NCBI GenBank assembly: GCA_009700115.1
Contig: WLMU01000007.1
Coordinates: 1 to 47,709 of the forward strand
Length of the DNA stretch: 47,709 nt
From: Actinomycetota bacterium
Lineage (GTDB): Bacteria > Actinomycetota > Acidimicrobiia > Acidimicrobiales > Acidimicrobilacustridaceae
Direction of reading: 5' to 3'
Shown here: one piece after another, positions 15,789-24,914 of the stretch
How the letters are laid out: each line of letters begins with the position of its first letter
How positions within the stretch are numbered: the stretch's first letter is position 1
Position numbers and translations under genes: made by a program
The notes under the pieces: model-generated
What the model saw: the letters and a program-made list of their open reading frames with translations, nothing else
The model's database searches: none
Told to the model about the DNA's origin: nothing

Positions 15789-17123
15789 TCACGCGAGCAG
15801 TCGAGCGAAGGGTCGGCGGCTGGAATCGTGTTGCGGAATGAGTGCGTCAACCACATCATCAGCAAGGATTCGACCAATCGGACGTCCGTCATCATCGACG
15901 ACCACAATCGAGGAACCGCGGTTTTCAACGAATGACTCGATCACATCTTCGATTGGTGCTTCCACGGTGACAGTCACGGGCCAAGGCGAGCCGATAAGCG
16001 AACGAAGCGTGTCTTCAGGCTTGGCCATAAACAGGTCAATCATCAAGATGTCATCAAGCAAGGTGCCGTCGCCATCGAGCACGAGAATTGATTCCAGTCG
16101 CGCGATGTCTTCTGCTTCCTCAAGCAATTGACGCGCAGCGCTAACAGTCAGGTCGGCGTCGAACGCAAATAGTGCGGTGGTCATGAGGCCACCCGCCGTC
16201 TCTTCGTCATACCCAACCAAACGAACGAGAACCGCAGCATCTTCTTGGTTCATCGCCGACAACAACTCTTCGCGAGTTTCATCGTCGAGATCTCGAAGAG
16301 CCTCAGCGGCTTCATCGGGTTCCATTTCCGCAAGCAGTGCGGCCGCCTGTGCAGGATCCGCATCACGAAGCAGCACTGCTAATTCGTCAGGTTCCATTTC
16401 CTCAAGCGCGTCGGCTGCGGTCTCAGCATCAAGGGCAGCAAGAAGTTCTTGGCGCTGCGATCGCCCGAGTTCCTCGAGAAGATCCGCGAGCTCGCCAGGA
16501 CGAAGGCGCCGAAGTTCGCTGTTGGCACGACTCAAACGCACCGGCTCGCCAGGGTCGGAGAACGGCTGAATGGCGGCCCAGTCGATCACCCGATCTGGAT
16601 GCGGACGCACTCGCCAACGGGCAGGACCAAGACGGCGCAACAAAGTTGAGAACCCAACGTCGGCTCCCACTAGGCGGTAGCCACCACCAACGCGCGCAAG
16701 AAACAGATCAGCAGCGCGAAAGACGCGCACACCATCAACGTCGACCATCTGATGATCAATGACGTCGTCGACGAGTTTCACTTCGTTGTCACGGCGAGCA
16801 AACTGACGGAGGTCAACCTTGGCCGAGCGCAGAACGACTCGTCGTTGCTCCATTTCCCCGATCTTGTCGGCCGATACCCATGTGAGTTGTCGACCAACGC
16901 GAACGACCAACCCGGTGAGGGGCGGATACGGCTCACCTTCCCAACGAACAACAAGGTCCACCAAGCGACCGACTTCGATTCCAGAAGAATGCACAACCGG
17001 CGCGCCAGTGAGTCCCGACACGGAAAGCAGGGACTCGGCAACAGCTTCGAGGGCAAGCAGACGCTTTGTTCGTTGTTTACGGCGTTGTGCAATGGCACGT
17101 GGTGCATTGAGGGCCTGTGGCAT
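15789..17123 (-). CDS. PRC-barrel + MgtE N-domain + tandem CBS protein (soluble cation sensor)
   Basis: This 444-residue soluble protein has three parts. Residues 35-95, and perhaps 115-165, are PRC-barrel-like (APVVHSSGIEVGRLVDLVV). Residues 205-305 are the MgtE N-terminal superhelix of EMEPDE/ALLxxxxP repeats, ending in GYDEETAGGLMTT. Residues 312-430 are two CBS domains (second: SSIVVVDDDGRPIG). In MgtE channels the N and CBS domains bind Mg2+ and close the pore; here the MgtE membrane domain is absent and an Nramp-like transporter gene follows instead. The start is ATG with GGAG eight bases upstream. A leader of about 150 bases with a small ORF and a hairpin precedes it. Its likely job is gating the neighbouring transporter. 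Confidence 0.87.
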   Translation of the reverse strand: MPQALNAPRAIAQRRKQRTKRLLALEAVAESLLSVSGLTGAPVVHSSGIEVGRLVDLVVRWEGEPYPPLTGLVVRVGRQLTWVSADKIGEMEQRRVVLRSAKVDLRQFARRDNEVKLVDDVIDHQMVDVDGVRVFRAADLFLARVGGGYRLVGADVGFSTLLRRLGPARWRVRPHPDRVIDWAAIQPFSDPGEPVRLSRANSELRRLRPGELADLLEELGRSQRQELLAALDAETAADALEEMEPDELAVLLRDADPAQAAALLAEMEPDEAAEALRDLDDETREELLSAMNQEDAAVLVRLVGYDEETAGGLMTTALFAFDADLTVSAARQLLEEAEDIARLESILVLDGDGTLLDDILMIDLFMAKPEDTLRSLIGSPWPVTVTVEAPIEDVIESFVENRGSSIVVVDDDGRPIGRILADDVVDALIPQHDSSRRPFARLLA

Positions 17124-17141
17124 AACGGACTCCAGAACTAG

Positions 17142-17162
17142 AAAACGGACGGACCACGCCCG
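17142..17162 (-). terminator. Possible attenuator hairpin in the MgtE-like leader
   Basis: On the minus strand, CGGGCG-tggtc-CGTCCG (five pairs plus one G-U) is followed directly by TTTT. It lies between the leader peptide stop and the MgtE-like ATG, where a transcription attenuator would be expected. The stem is short, so it is only a candidate. Confidence 0.4.
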
Positions 17163-17195
17163 CTCTACCTCACTGAATCCGAATCAGGAAGACTC

Positions 17196-17261
17196 TCAGT
17201 TGGAAGCAAAGAAGGCGACGTACGACAGAAAGCACGTACTTGGGGGCTCGCTTGCTGGCAT
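17196..17261 (-). CDS. Putative 21-residue leader peptide of the MgtE-like/Nramp unit
   Basis: A small ORF, MPASEPPSTCFLSYVAFFASN, starts at 17261 behind AAGGAGGTGA, a complete ten-base match to the 16S rRNA 3' end, at ideal spacing. Ordinary genes in this window have far weaker ribosome sites, so strong translation of this short peptide looks deliberate. The Glu-Pro-Pro near its start recalls MgtL-type leaders, where acidic and proline codons destabilise ribosomes when Mg2+ is low. It ends 72 bases before the MgtE-like ATG, with a hairpin and T-run between. A further hairpin, GCCGAC...GTCGGC (17286-17302), lies upstream of it. The ORF track lists a longer frame reading into this one. Confidence 0.6.
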   Translation of the reverse strand: MPASEPPSTCFLSYVAFFASN

Positions 17262-17285
17262 AGGGGTCACCTCCTTGAGATATCG

Positions 17286-17302
17286 GCCGACATTCCGTCG
17301 GC
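17286..17302 (-). promoter_or_regulatory. Leader hairpin upstream of the leader peptide
   Basis: GCCGAC-ggaat-GTCGGC (minus strand) is a perfect 6-base stem with a 5-base loop, ending 15 bases before the strong ribosome site. Its GACGGA is exactly complementary to TCCGTC in the downstream attenuator, so an alternative long-range pairing is possible. It matches no riboswitch class I can recall in detail. Confidence 0.35.
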
Positions 17303-17414
17303 AAGACAGAGACCTTTCTACCATCTGAGGCCTCATTCGTCCCCATCGGATTTCTCGGGAGGGGTGAATTCGGACTTCGTCCATGCGCCGTTCACCGTCA
17401 GGCAGGATGGAGCA

Positions 17415-18242
17415 ATGGCAACAGCACCAGTGATTCTCCTGCCTCCTTCGGAAGGTAAAGCCGAGGGCGGCACTGGCCCGAAACTCAAGATTTCAGGGCT
17501 GTCATTTCCTCAGCTTGAAAAGCAGCGGTCAGCGGTTCGTTCTGCCCTCACCACTTCGATGAACAGCTCTGAAGCAACGCGATCAAAATTGCTCGGCGTC
17601 AAGGGCAAGGCTCTCGCATCAGCGACCGCATCAAACCTTGCAGCACTGACATCACCAACAATGCCGGCGATCGAGCGTTACACGGGTGTGCTTTATGACG
17701 CGCTTGATGTCGACTCATTGTCAGCGCGCGATCGCAAACGATTGAACAAACAGGTTCTGATCTTCAGCGGACTGTGGGGTGTCGTGCGTCCCGACGACAT
17801 GATTCCCGATTACAAGCTGAAGATGGGAGCGACACTTGCGCCGATCGGGAAGCTCTCAACCTGGTGGCGTGAATCGCTTACGCCGGCGCTTGAACAATCA
17901 GTCGCTGGGGCAGTCGTCTGGAATCTATTACCAAAAGAACATGACAGTGCGTGGGCTCCGTTTGGTTCCGCCGAAAGCACAGCCAAAACTCCAAGTGCGA
18001 TGTTCTCAGTGAAGTTTCTCGACGAGACAACTCCCGTAAAGGGCGAACGAACTTTCACTACCGTCAATCATTGGAACAAATTGTTAAAAGGCGCGCTTGT
18101 TCGATACATCCTCGAAACCGGCGCTGACGATCCGAAGGCGCTCACAACGTTCCGCCATCCCGAGGGCTACAAATACGATCGGACGCTTACGGAAATCACC
18201 CCCTCGGGAACGATTTTGAGCATGGTCCGCCCCGCTTCCTGA
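17415..18242 (+). CDS. yaaA: YaaA family peroxide-stress protein
   Basis: The 275-residue protein starts MATAPVILLPPSEGKAEGG, the conserved L-L-P-P-S-E-G-K of the DUF328/YaaA family. It also has MPAIERYTGVLYDALD and IFSGLWGVVRPDDMIPDYKLKM, both typical. Escherichia coli YaaA limits intracellular iron under hydrogen peroxide stress and binds DNA. I chose the ATG at 17415 because it places the conserved motif at residue 8, as in the family, and CAGGAT lies six bases upstream (a variant of the leaderless pattern). It diverges from the MgtE-like leader. Confidence 0.9.
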   Translation: MATAPVILLPPSEGKAEGGTGPKLKISGLSFPQLEKQRSAVRSALTTSMNSSEATRSKLLGVKGKALASATASNLAALTSPTMPAIERYTGVLYDALDVDSLSARDRKRLNKQVLIFSGLWGVVRPDDMIPDYKLKMGATLAPIGKLSTWWRESLTPALEQSVAGAVVWNLLPKEHDSAWAPFGSAESTAKTPSAMFSVKFLDETTPVKGERTFTTVNHWNKLLKGALVRYILETGADDPKALTTFRHPEGYKYDRTLTEITPSGTILSMVRPAS

Positions 18243-18263
18243 GGAACCTCGAACCTGTCGTCA

Positions 18264-18269
18264 TATGGT
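18264..18269 (+). promoter_or_regulatory. Leaderless -10 box (TATGGT) of copA
   Basis: TATGGT stands six bases before the copA ATG, matching the TANNNT-N6 pattern. GGAGAC in between could also aid ribosome binding if the start site lies further upstream. Confidence 0.55.
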
Positions 18270-18275
18270 GGAGAC

Positions 18276-20564
18276 ATGGCCAGTACCCAGAACTCGTCAT
18301 CGCTTGAGCGCATTGATCTTCCCATTGAGGGAATGACCTGCGCCGCGTGTGCGACTCGCATCAGCAAGGGGCTTGGAAAACTCGAGGGCGTCACTCAAGC
18401 CGATGTGAACCTTGCGGCGGCGCGCGCCACCGTTCATTTCGACCCGTCACTCACTGGGCGAACCACATTCACCGAGAAGATCGAATCCCTCGGCTACCAC
18501 GTCCCCGCCGTTGATCGACACGATGAAGCCGAAGCCGAGTATTCCAGAACTCTTGGAATTCGATTGATCTTCGCAGCAGCACTCACTATCCCGTTGTTGC
18601 TTATTTCGATGGTCCCAGCATTTATGTTCACCAACTGGCAGTGGGTGGCGTTCGCACTCTGCACTCCAGTGGTCTTCTACAGCGGTTGGGGGTTTCACCG
18701 AGCCGCAGCCATCAACCTCCGACATGGCACTGTCACGATGGACACGCTGGTCTCAATGGGAACACTGGCTGCCTGGACTTGGTCAACTGTTGCTCTTGTG
18801 TTCTTGCACGCAGCAGATACGGGTTCGACTTCGATGAGTGCAATGGCGGGGATGTCGTCGACAACCGACGCCGCTCACGTCTATTTCGAAACCGCCGGCG
18901 TCATCATTTCGCTCATCCTCCTAGGAAAGTGGTTTGAGGCACGCGCTCGTCGTCGTTCCGGTGATGCAATTCGAAAACTTGCGGAACTCGGTGTCAAAAC
19001 TGCTCGCCTCGAAGACGGAACTGAGATTCCGTTAGAGGAACTCACTGTTGGCATTCGTTTCGTCGTGAGGCCCGGAGAAAAGGTTGCAACGGACGGCGTA
19101 ATCGTTTCCGGTCACTCCGCCATCGACATGTCAATGATCACCGGCGAACCCGTCCCCGTGGAAGTTGGGCCAGGCGATGATGTTGTCGGCGCGACGGTGA
19201 ACGCAAACGGTCACCTTGTGGTTGAGGCAACACGAGTTGGCGACCAAACAGCCCTCGCTCAAATCGTGAAACTTGTTGAAGACGCGCAAGGTTCGCGAGC
19301 CCCTATACAACGACTCGCCGATCGGGTCGCGGGCATCTTCGTACCAATCGTGTTTGGCATCGCTATCGCAACCATCATCGGATGGAGCGTTACCGGCCAC
19401 TCCGCGCAAGACACATTCTCTGCCGCTGTCGCCGTACTGATCATTGCGTGCCCTTGCGCACTCGGTCTTGCCACACCGACGGCGATCATGGTTGGCACTG
19501 GTCGTGGTGCTCAACTTGGCATCATCATCAAAGGTGGCGAGGTGCTTGAACAGACTCGTCGAGTCGATGTGGCTGTTCTCGACAAGACCGGAACCCTCAC
19601 CGAGGGTCACATGAAACTCGTTGACGTCATCACCATGCCAACGACAACTGCCGATGCTGCTCTTCGACTCGCGGCCACGGTTGAGGCTCGTTCCGAACAT
19701 CCGATTGCCGCAGCGATTGTTGCCGGCGCCGATGCCCGGCGGCCGGGCGAAGCGTCCGGCACTCAAGTCCAAGGTTTTGAGAATCTCCCCGGTAGGGGCG
19801 TGACCGCAAAGGTCATGAGCGATTCGGGAATCGATTGGACCGTTGGGGTTGGCCGCACTTCGCTCTTCGAACGCATTGATCAGCAACTCACCGATGCTCA
19901 GGTATTGGCAGAGTCCGCCGGACGCACAGCAGTCCTCGTGGGTTGGTCGGAACATTCCGATGGCCCGCTTGTGGCCCAAGCGGTTCTCGTTGTCGCCGAT
20001 CAACTCAAACCAACCAGTGCCGAAGCAGTTGCCGATCTCCATGCACTCGGCCTTGAGGTTGTTCTTCTCACCGGAGATAACCGTCGCGCTGCTGAAACGA
20101 TCGGCGCTGAAGTTGGTGTCGACCGCGTGGTGGCCGAAGTTCTTCCCGCCGACAAAGTGGCTGAGGTCCGTCGGCTTCAAGAACAGGGCCACATGGTGGC
20201 GATGGTGGGCGACGGCATCAACGATGCACCCGCTCTTGCCCAGGCCGACCTCGGAATCGCTATAGGTACCGGAACAGACATCGCTATAGAGGCCAGCGAT
20301 CTCACCATCGTGAGCGGAGACCTCCGCGCCGCCGCCGATGCCATTGCACTGTCACGCCGAACGCTCGCGACAATCAAGGGCAATCTGTTTTGGGCGTTCG
20401 CCTACAACGTTGCTGCAATTCCGCTCGCTGCGTTTGGCGTGTTGAATCCGATGATCGCCGCCGGAACCATGGGATTCTCGTCAGTGTTTGTCGTCACCAA
20501 TTCGCTTCGCCTGCGAAGGTTTAAAGGCGTTCGCCGTCACTCCCCCACAAAGGATCAACGATGA
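18276..20564 (+). CDS. copA: Copper-exporting P1B-type ATPase
   Basis: The 762-residue protein carries one N-terminal heavy-metal domain (GMTCAAC, Cys22 and Cys25), then eight membrane helices. It has the actuator [10 protein letters not shown], the ion-binding [12 protein letters not shown], the phosphorylation site [18 protein letters not shown] and the hinge [10 protein letters not shown]. The C-terminal helices carry YNVAAIPLA and [15 protein letters not shown], as in Cu+ ATPases (P1B-1). It should export Cu+ from the cytoplasm. The next gene, a copper chaperone, overlaps it by 4 bases. No CsoR or CueR gene is adjacent. Confidence 0.95.
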   Translation: MASTQNSSSLERIDLPIEGMTCAACATRISKGLGKLEGVTQADVNLAAARATVHFDPSLTGRTTFTEKIESLGYHVPAVDRHDEAEAEYSRTLGIRLIFAAALTIPLLLISMVPAFMFTNWQWVAFALCTPVVFYSGWGFHRAAAINLRHGTVTMDTLVSMGTLAAWTWSTVALVFLHAADTGSTSMSAMAGMSSTTDAAHVYFETAGVIISLILLGKWFEARARRRSGDAIRKLAELGVKTARLEDGTEIPLEELTVGIRFVVRPGEKVATDGVIVSGHSAIDMSMITGEPVPVEVGPGDDVVGATVNANGHLVVEATRVGDQTALAQIVKLVEDAQGSRAPIQRLADRVAGIFVPIVFGIAIATIIGWSVTGHSAQDTFSAAVAVLIIACPCALGLATPTAIMVGTGRGAQLGIIIKGGEVLEQTRRVDVAVLDKTGTLTEGHMKLVDVITMPTTTADAALRLAATVEARSEHPIAAAIVAGADARRPGEASGTQVQGFENLPGRGVTAKVMSDSGIDWTVGVGRTSLFERIDQQLTDAQVLAESAGRTAVLVGWSEHSDGPLVAQAVLVVADQLKPTSAEAVADLHALGLEVVLLTGDNRRAAETIGAEVGVDRVVAEVLPADKVAEVRRLQEQGHMVAMVGDGINDAPALAQADLGIAIGTGTDIAIEASDLTIVSGDLRAAADAIALSRRTLATIKGNLFWAFAYNVAAIPLAAFGVLNPMIAAGTMGFSSVFVVTNSLRLRRFKGVRRHSPTKDQR

Positions 20565-20767
20565 CCACCCGCACCTATTCCGTTCCCGGCATTTCTTGTG
20601 GTCACTGCAAGGCAGCCATCGAAGGCGAACTCGCCCCACTCGATGGCGTTGAAAGCGCGCTCGTAGACATCGATGCGAAAACCGTCACCGTTATGGGCGA
20701 GATCACCGAAGTCGATGTTCGCGCCGCAGTTGATGAAGCGGGCTACGAGGTTGCATCAGTCAACTGA
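20561..20767 (+). CDS. copZ: Copper chaperone (HMA domain)
   Basis: This 68-residue heavy-metal-associated domain has the metal site GISCGHC (Cys13, Cys16) and the usual beta-alpha-beta-beta-alpha-beta length. It should carry Cu+ to CopA. The ATG overlaps the copA stop (ATGA), and AAGGATC upstream, inside copA, is a ribosome site, so the pair is translationally coupled. It converges on the sedolisin gene with only 4 bases between the stops. Confidence 0.95.
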   Translation: MTTRTYSVPGISCGHCKAAIEGELAPLDGVESALVDIDAKTVTVMGEITEVDVRAAVDEAGYEVASVN

Positions 20768-20771
20768 GCAA

Positions 20772-22730
20772 TCAACCGGTGAACTTGGGCTCTACAGGCT
20801 CTTCCGGACGTATTGGATTCAGAATGTCGTAGAGACCGTCGTGTCTGACCGTGCCAAGTCCGCTGGCCATGTCGTAGCCGACAGTTGCGCGGTACACGCC
20901 AACTTCATGGGCATCGTTGTTGCCGAGAGTTATGTCGAGGATGGCTCGTTCGGCATCGGCTCCGCCATTTTCTGCAATTTGATAGAGCAGTGGCGCAACA
21001 AAACCAAGCCGAGACCCACCGTGCGCTACTCGTGCAGTCGATTGCAGCGCGAATGCCGTCGCCGTAAATGGCGCTGATGCTGACGTGCCGCCAACCGCAC
21101 CCCATGCCCCTTGGTAAAAGAGGAAGTATCCAGGCAATTCGTCTGCGAAAGCTGAGATGTCCGGAACTGGTCGGTGCGTTCCAGCGCCGAATCGTGGCTG
21201 CCACGACTGCCGGCGCTCGTAGAGACTCAATCCGCCGCTACCACTTCCGATGATCTCGTTCTGCGGCAACGGGTTGATGTGGAAGTAACGATCATTCCAA
21301 ACTCCTGAGGAAACAATTCGATTGTCAGTCGACAGTGTGAGATTCGTTCCGCCGACTGCAGTGACCCACCGACTCGAGGCAGGGAACTGTGCCGAAATTG
21401 TGTTGTTCGGCGTGCCAGGACCATTTGGATAACAACCGGTTGAACCGGTATCTCCCGATGAAACGAATGCTCCAATTCCCGATGCGACGGCGGTCGCAAG
21501 CATCTGATCAAAGATGCTGAGTCCAACTTCGAACGCAGGATCGTTTTCGGCCATGTCGACTTCGCAATTCCCGAAACTTGCGGTGAGAGCATCGGGGGCA
21601 ATGCCCCCGGTCAGTGCCGCATGCAATGGAGCGGTAAAGAGTTGAAGATATTGGCCCATGAGCGATGTCGCCGTTGGTTCAACTCCAAACCAATCAATTC
21701 GGTCGGCTTCGGGCGCTAACGACAGCACTGTCTGAATATCAAGAGTTGTCTCATCAGATGCCGCCGCATTAAAGACGGGTGTACCGATCAGATGGTTCGT
21801 CACCGGTGTTCCGTGCAAGCCAAAGCAGTCTCTCCACTCTGTGATGTCTGACGGCAAGTAGGTGTTGAAATCCAAGATTGCGATCCGTGCACCCTTGCCG
21901 CGGAATCCTGCGTCCCAAAGGCGATCAATGCCATTCGCAGTGCGGAGTTGAGCGGGGGAAAGTCCCATCGGAAATCCAAGCGGAGCAACCGAGTCAGCAG
22001 CCGCACATGCATCGGTCGGGCTCCCTGTTCGCCAAGGCGTTCCTCCGTATGCGGGCTGAAATACCGGAGCACTAGTGGGCGAAAAATTACCAACATTCGA
22101 TTCCGGCGATACCGAGGTCGGAACTTGAGTATTCGATGTGGTATTCCAAATCACCGTCGCGCCTGCGACTCGATCAATCACTTCATCGAGCGGACTCACG
22201 AGGGAGTCGACTGCGGTAGTTGGGGTAAGAGCAACGAACCCTGCTGGAACCCCTGCCACCGCGTAGGCGCCATAAGTTGCGTTCATCATTACTTGCAGCA
22301 CCGAGAGCGGAACGTTTGCCGTTGCATAGGAATGTGTCGGGTCAACCTTTCCGTGAACGTTGTGCGCCGTCATCCAATTTGTAAAGGCCTCAACTTTTTG
22401 ATCGGATGCATTCAGTTCTCGCGCGTTCTTAGCAATCGACTCGTACTTTCCATACTCAGGCGACTTGGGATCTGAAACCGCGATTGCGCGGCGTTCGAGT
22501 TCAGCACGATCTGTGCGGAAACCGAATGTCATTTCAAGCTCGCTTGAAAGCGGAATCATCGTCGTCGGAGTCAGTGCCGCCTCGCCCCACGCAGCTACAG
22601 CAACAGGGCCAACATGCCCAAAGTCAACAACGCTGGTCGCTCGGCTTTGTCGTTGATCGATCGAAACAAAGGATCCAGCCGCGAGAACTGTTCCGACAAG
22701 CGTCAATCCAAGCAGACTCCGGAGCTTCAT
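20772..22730 (-). CDS. Secreted sedolisin-type serine-carboxyl peptidase (S53)
   Basis: This 652-residue pre-pro-protease has a signal peptide (MKLRSLLGLTLVGTVLAAGS) and a pro-kumamolisin activation domain to about residue 190 (PKSPEYGKY; YATANVPLSVLQ). The catalytic domain has E327-x3-D331 (DETTLDIQ), oxyanion Asp427 (SSGDTG) and nucleophile Ser550 (GGTSASAP). The C-terminal GYDMASGLGTV segment forms the family calcium site. All four key residues are present, so it should be an active, acid-preferring exported protease that self-processes. It lies 11 bases downstream of the photolyase gene and may share its transcript; no functional link is evident. AAAGG lies before the ATG. Confidence 0.93.
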   Translation of the reverse strand: MKLRSLLGLTLVGTVLAAGSFVSIDQRQSRATSVVDFGHVGPVAVAAWGEAALTPTTMIPLSSELEMTFGFRTDRAELERRAIAVSDPKSPEYGKYESIAKNARELNASDQKVEAFTNWMTAHNVHGKVDPTHSYATANVPLSVLQVMMNATYGAYAVAGVPAGFVALTPTTAVDSLVSPLDEVIDRVAGATVIWNTTSNTQVPTSVSPESNVGNFSPTSAPVFQPAYGGTPWRTGSPTDACAAADSVAPLGFPMGLSPAQLRTANGIDRLWDAGFRGKGARIAILDFNTYLPSDITEWRDCFGLHGTPVTNHLIGTPVFNAAASDETTLDIQTVLSLAPEADRIDWFGVEPTATSLMGQYLQLFTAPLHAALTGGIAPDALTASFGNCEVDMAENDPAFEVGLSIFDQMLATAVASGIGAFVSSGDTGSTGCYPNGPGTPNNTISAQFPASSRWVTAVGGTNLTLSTDNRIVSSGVWNDRYFHINPLPQNEIIGSGSGGLSLYERRQSWQPRFGAGTHRPVPDISAFADELPGYFLFYQGAWGAVGGTSASAPFTATAFALQSTARVAHGGSRLGFVAPLLYQIAENGGADAERAILDITLGNNDAHEVGVYRATVGYDMASGLGTVRHDGLYDILNPIRPEEPVEPKFTG

Positions 22731-22741
22731 TTTCCTGCCTT

Positions 22742-24235
22742 TTAGATTGAACCGTTTCTGAGCCCAGACCGTACTTCAACTGCGCGTTCACGAACGGCAT
22801 CGAGATCTTTCAGTTTGCGCATTGAACCAAGTTGATTTCCGAGTCGATGATTCGATCGAAGCACAGACTCGTTGCGCGCAAGAAAATCCCAATAGAGGGT
22901 CGTGAACGGACATGCGTGTTCGCCGATTCTCTTTTTCGGGTCATACCGGCAATCACCGCAGTGATCGCTCATTTTGTTGATGTACGCACCGCCCGAGGCA
23001 TAGGGCTTTGTCGACATCCGTCCACCATCGGCGTACAGCGCCATTCCCATCACGTTTGGCAACATCACCCACTCGGCCCCGTCAATGAACGACTTCCACA
23101 TCCATTCCACGAGCGCACCAGGACGAACGCCCGATGTAAGTGCAAGATTCCCCAAAATCATGAGTCGTTCAATGTGGTGGGCCCATGCGCGCTCATCGAT
23201 CGCCTTCACGGTATGCGAAACGCACGCCATTTGCGTTTCGCCACCTGCAAATGACACCGGCAACGGTTGATCGGCGTTAAGGGCGTTCAACTCTCGATAG
23301 TCCGGCATCCACAACCAATAGAGACCCCATACGTACTCACGCCATCCGATGACCTGACGAATAAAGCCCTCCGCCGAGGCAATCGGAATGCGTCCTTCGT
23401 TAAAGGCATCGTGTGCAGCCTCGACAACTTCACGAGGATGAAGCAGGCCGATGTTGAGGTACGGACTCAACATCGAGTGCGCAAGTTTCCACTCTGACGA
23501 CAGCACCGCATCCTCATGCGGGCCAAAGAGTGGCAACACCTCGTCAATAAATTGCTGAAGCCGTGCCAAAGCGCCGGTGCGAGTCGTTGCCCACAACCCA
23601 TCGAATGCCGACCCGAACGCGTCAGGTGCACGCCGTGCGATGTCGGCAATTACGCGGGCGTCAATTGCATCGAGGGGATCGACAATCGGACTTGGCCACG
23701 AACGGCCGTCTTTCGGCGGAGGCTCTCGGTTTTCTGCGTCGTAGTTCCAGGTTCCGCCGACGGGCTTGTTGCCATCCATGAGGATGTTCAGTCGCTGGCG
23801 TTGCCACCGATAGAAGTCCTCCATTTTGAGATTGGACCGACTTCCGGCCCAGGATCCGAAGGTTTCGGCACTGCAGAGGAACTGGTCATTGGCAATCACG
23901 TTGACATCGAGTTCTTCCAACATTGCTCGCCCATCGAACGACATGGGCGACATCGCCGTTACTCGTTCTGGTTTGAACTCGGCCTTGTGAGCCGCGAACC
24001 CCGCCCGTAATGACGGAGCGTGGCGATAGTCAACTGCAAAACCTTCGACCCGAAGTTCCTCGGCGAATCTGCGCATTGACGCCAGCACAAAATGCAGTCG
24101 TTGCCGATGCCACCGACCTGATCCGACCTTTCCATCGCTTTCGACCATGAGCACTCGGGCCTCACCTGGACGAACTCCGGCGAGTGCGCCGGTGTCACGA
24201 CGAAGTTGATCGCCAAGAATCCAAACCGTGTCCAC
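22742..24235 (-). CDS. Iron-sulfur bacterial cryptochrome/(6-4) photolyase (FeS-BCP, PhrB-like)
   Basis: The 497-residue flavoprotein of the deoxyribodipyrimidine photolyase-related family starts VWILGDQLRRDTGAL and has the conserved GFIRQVIGWREYVWG. The FAD-domain cysteines C338, C426, C429 and C442 have the same spacing (88, 3, 13) as the [4Fe-4S] ligands I recall for Agrobacterium PhrB, so a cluster is expected. PhrB repairs (6-4) photoproducts using light; relatives may instead sense light. The start is GTG with TAAGTT exactly six bases upstream, giving it its own leaderless promoter behind trmH. The sedolisin gene follows closely. Confidence 0.92.
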   Translation of the reverse strand: MDTVWILGDQLRRDTGALAGVRPGEARVLMVESDGKVGSGRWHRQRLHFVLASMRRFAEELRVEGFAVDYRHAPSLRAGFAAHKAEFKPERVTAMSPMSFDGRAMLEELDVNVIANDQFLCSAETFGSWAGSRSNLKMEDFYRWQRQRLNILMDGNKPVGGTWNYDAENREPPPKDGRSWPSPIVDPLDAIDARVIADIARRAPDAFGSAFDGLWATTRTGALARLQQFIDEVLPLFGPHEDAVLSSEWKLAHSMLSPYLNIGLLHPREVVEAAHDAFNEGRIPIASAEGFIRQVIGWREYVWGLYWLWMPDYRELNALNADQPLPVSFAGGETQMACVSHTVKAIDERAWAHHIERLMILGNLALTSGVRPGALVEWMWKSFIDGAEWVMLPNVMGMALYADGGRMSTKPYASGGAYINKMSDHCGDCRYDPKKRIGEHACPFTTLYWDFLARNESVLRSNHRLGNQLGSMRKLKDLDAVRERAVEVRSGLRNGSI

Positions 24236-24241
24236 GGGTGG

Positions 24242-24247
24242 AACTTA
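24242..24247 (-). promoter_or_regulatory. Leaderless -10 box (TAAGTT) of the photolyase gene
   Basis: TAAGTT-N6-GTG on the minus strand, in the 17-base gap after the TrmH-type gene. It suggests that the photolyase is transcribed separately from the hem operon. Confidence 0.5.
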
Positions 24248-24252
24248 GGCGT

Positions 24253-24909
24253 TTACGAAGTTGCAGGAGGGGCCGAGTGCTGACGAATCCACGAGTGCAT
24301 CGCAATTCCGGCTGCAACGCCGACATTGATGGAGCGAGTGGAACCGAACTGAGCGATTGAACACACCATCGCCGCTGATGCACAGGCTTCGTCGCTCAAC
24401 CCTGGTCCCTCTTGTCCGAAGAGAAACATGGTGCGTTCGGGAAGAACTGCTGTCTCAATCGGAACTGCTCCAGGAACGATGTCGATTGCCACCACGTTCA
24501 GATCGTTAGTCGCCGCCCATTCCACAAGCGCAGCGATGTCTTGGTGATGATGTACATGCATGTAACGATCGGTGACCATCGCCCCGCGACGATTCCAACG
24601 CTTCTTACCAACAATGTGGATACCGGCAGCATTGAACGCGTTTGCCGTTCGCACAACGGTTCCGATATTCAGATCGTGCTGCCAGTTTTCGATCGCGACA
24701 TGAAATGAATGCCGGCGCGAATCAAGATCGGCGACGATCGCTTCGTTGGACCAGTAGCGATAGCCATCGCCAACATTTCGTCGATCTCCGTGTTCAAGAA
24801 ATTCCAGATCGAACCGCGGATCATCAGGCCACGGCAACGGGTGGGGTCCAACACCGACTTCACGGTCATCGTTCTCTGGCGACACATCGCCCTCATGAAC
24901 ATCGGTCAT
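24253..24909 (-). CDS. TrmH/SpoU-family RNA 2'-O-methyltransferase
   Basis: The 218-residue SPOUT methylase has motif 1 in NWQHDLNIGTVVRTANAF (N-x-G and the R-T catalytic region), motif 2 in LFGQEGPGLS and motif 3 in STRSINVGVAAGIAM. Together these form the knotted SAM site. It should methylate a ribose in tRNA or rRNA; the exact target cannot be read. The first 60 residues are an extra acidic, low-complexity extension. It lies 5 bases after hemC at the end of the rex-hem unit. Confidence 0.9.
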   Translation of the reverse strand: MTDVHEGDVSPENDDREVGVGPHPLPWPDDPRFDLEFLEHGDRRNVGDGYRYWSNEAIVADLDSRRHSFHVAIENWQHDLNIGTVVRTANAFNAAGIHIVGKKRWNRRGAMVTDRYMHVHHHQDIAALVEWAATNDLNVVAIDIVPGAVPIETAVLPERTMFLFGQEGPGLSDEACASAAMVCSIAQFGSTRSINVGVAAGIAMHSWIRQHSAPPATS

Positions 24910-24914
24910 TGCGC

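Noticed and set aside
17124-17340. A known magnesium (M-box) or manganese (yybP-ykoY) riboswitch before the MgtE-like gene
   Set aside because: I could not find the conserved core sequences of either class; only simple hairpins and a leader ORF are visible. A covariance-model search would settle it.
19131-20192. 353-aa minus-strand ORF inside copA
   Set aside because: It lies wholly antisense to a fully conserved P-type ATPase and its translation has no domain; it is a codon-bias shadow.
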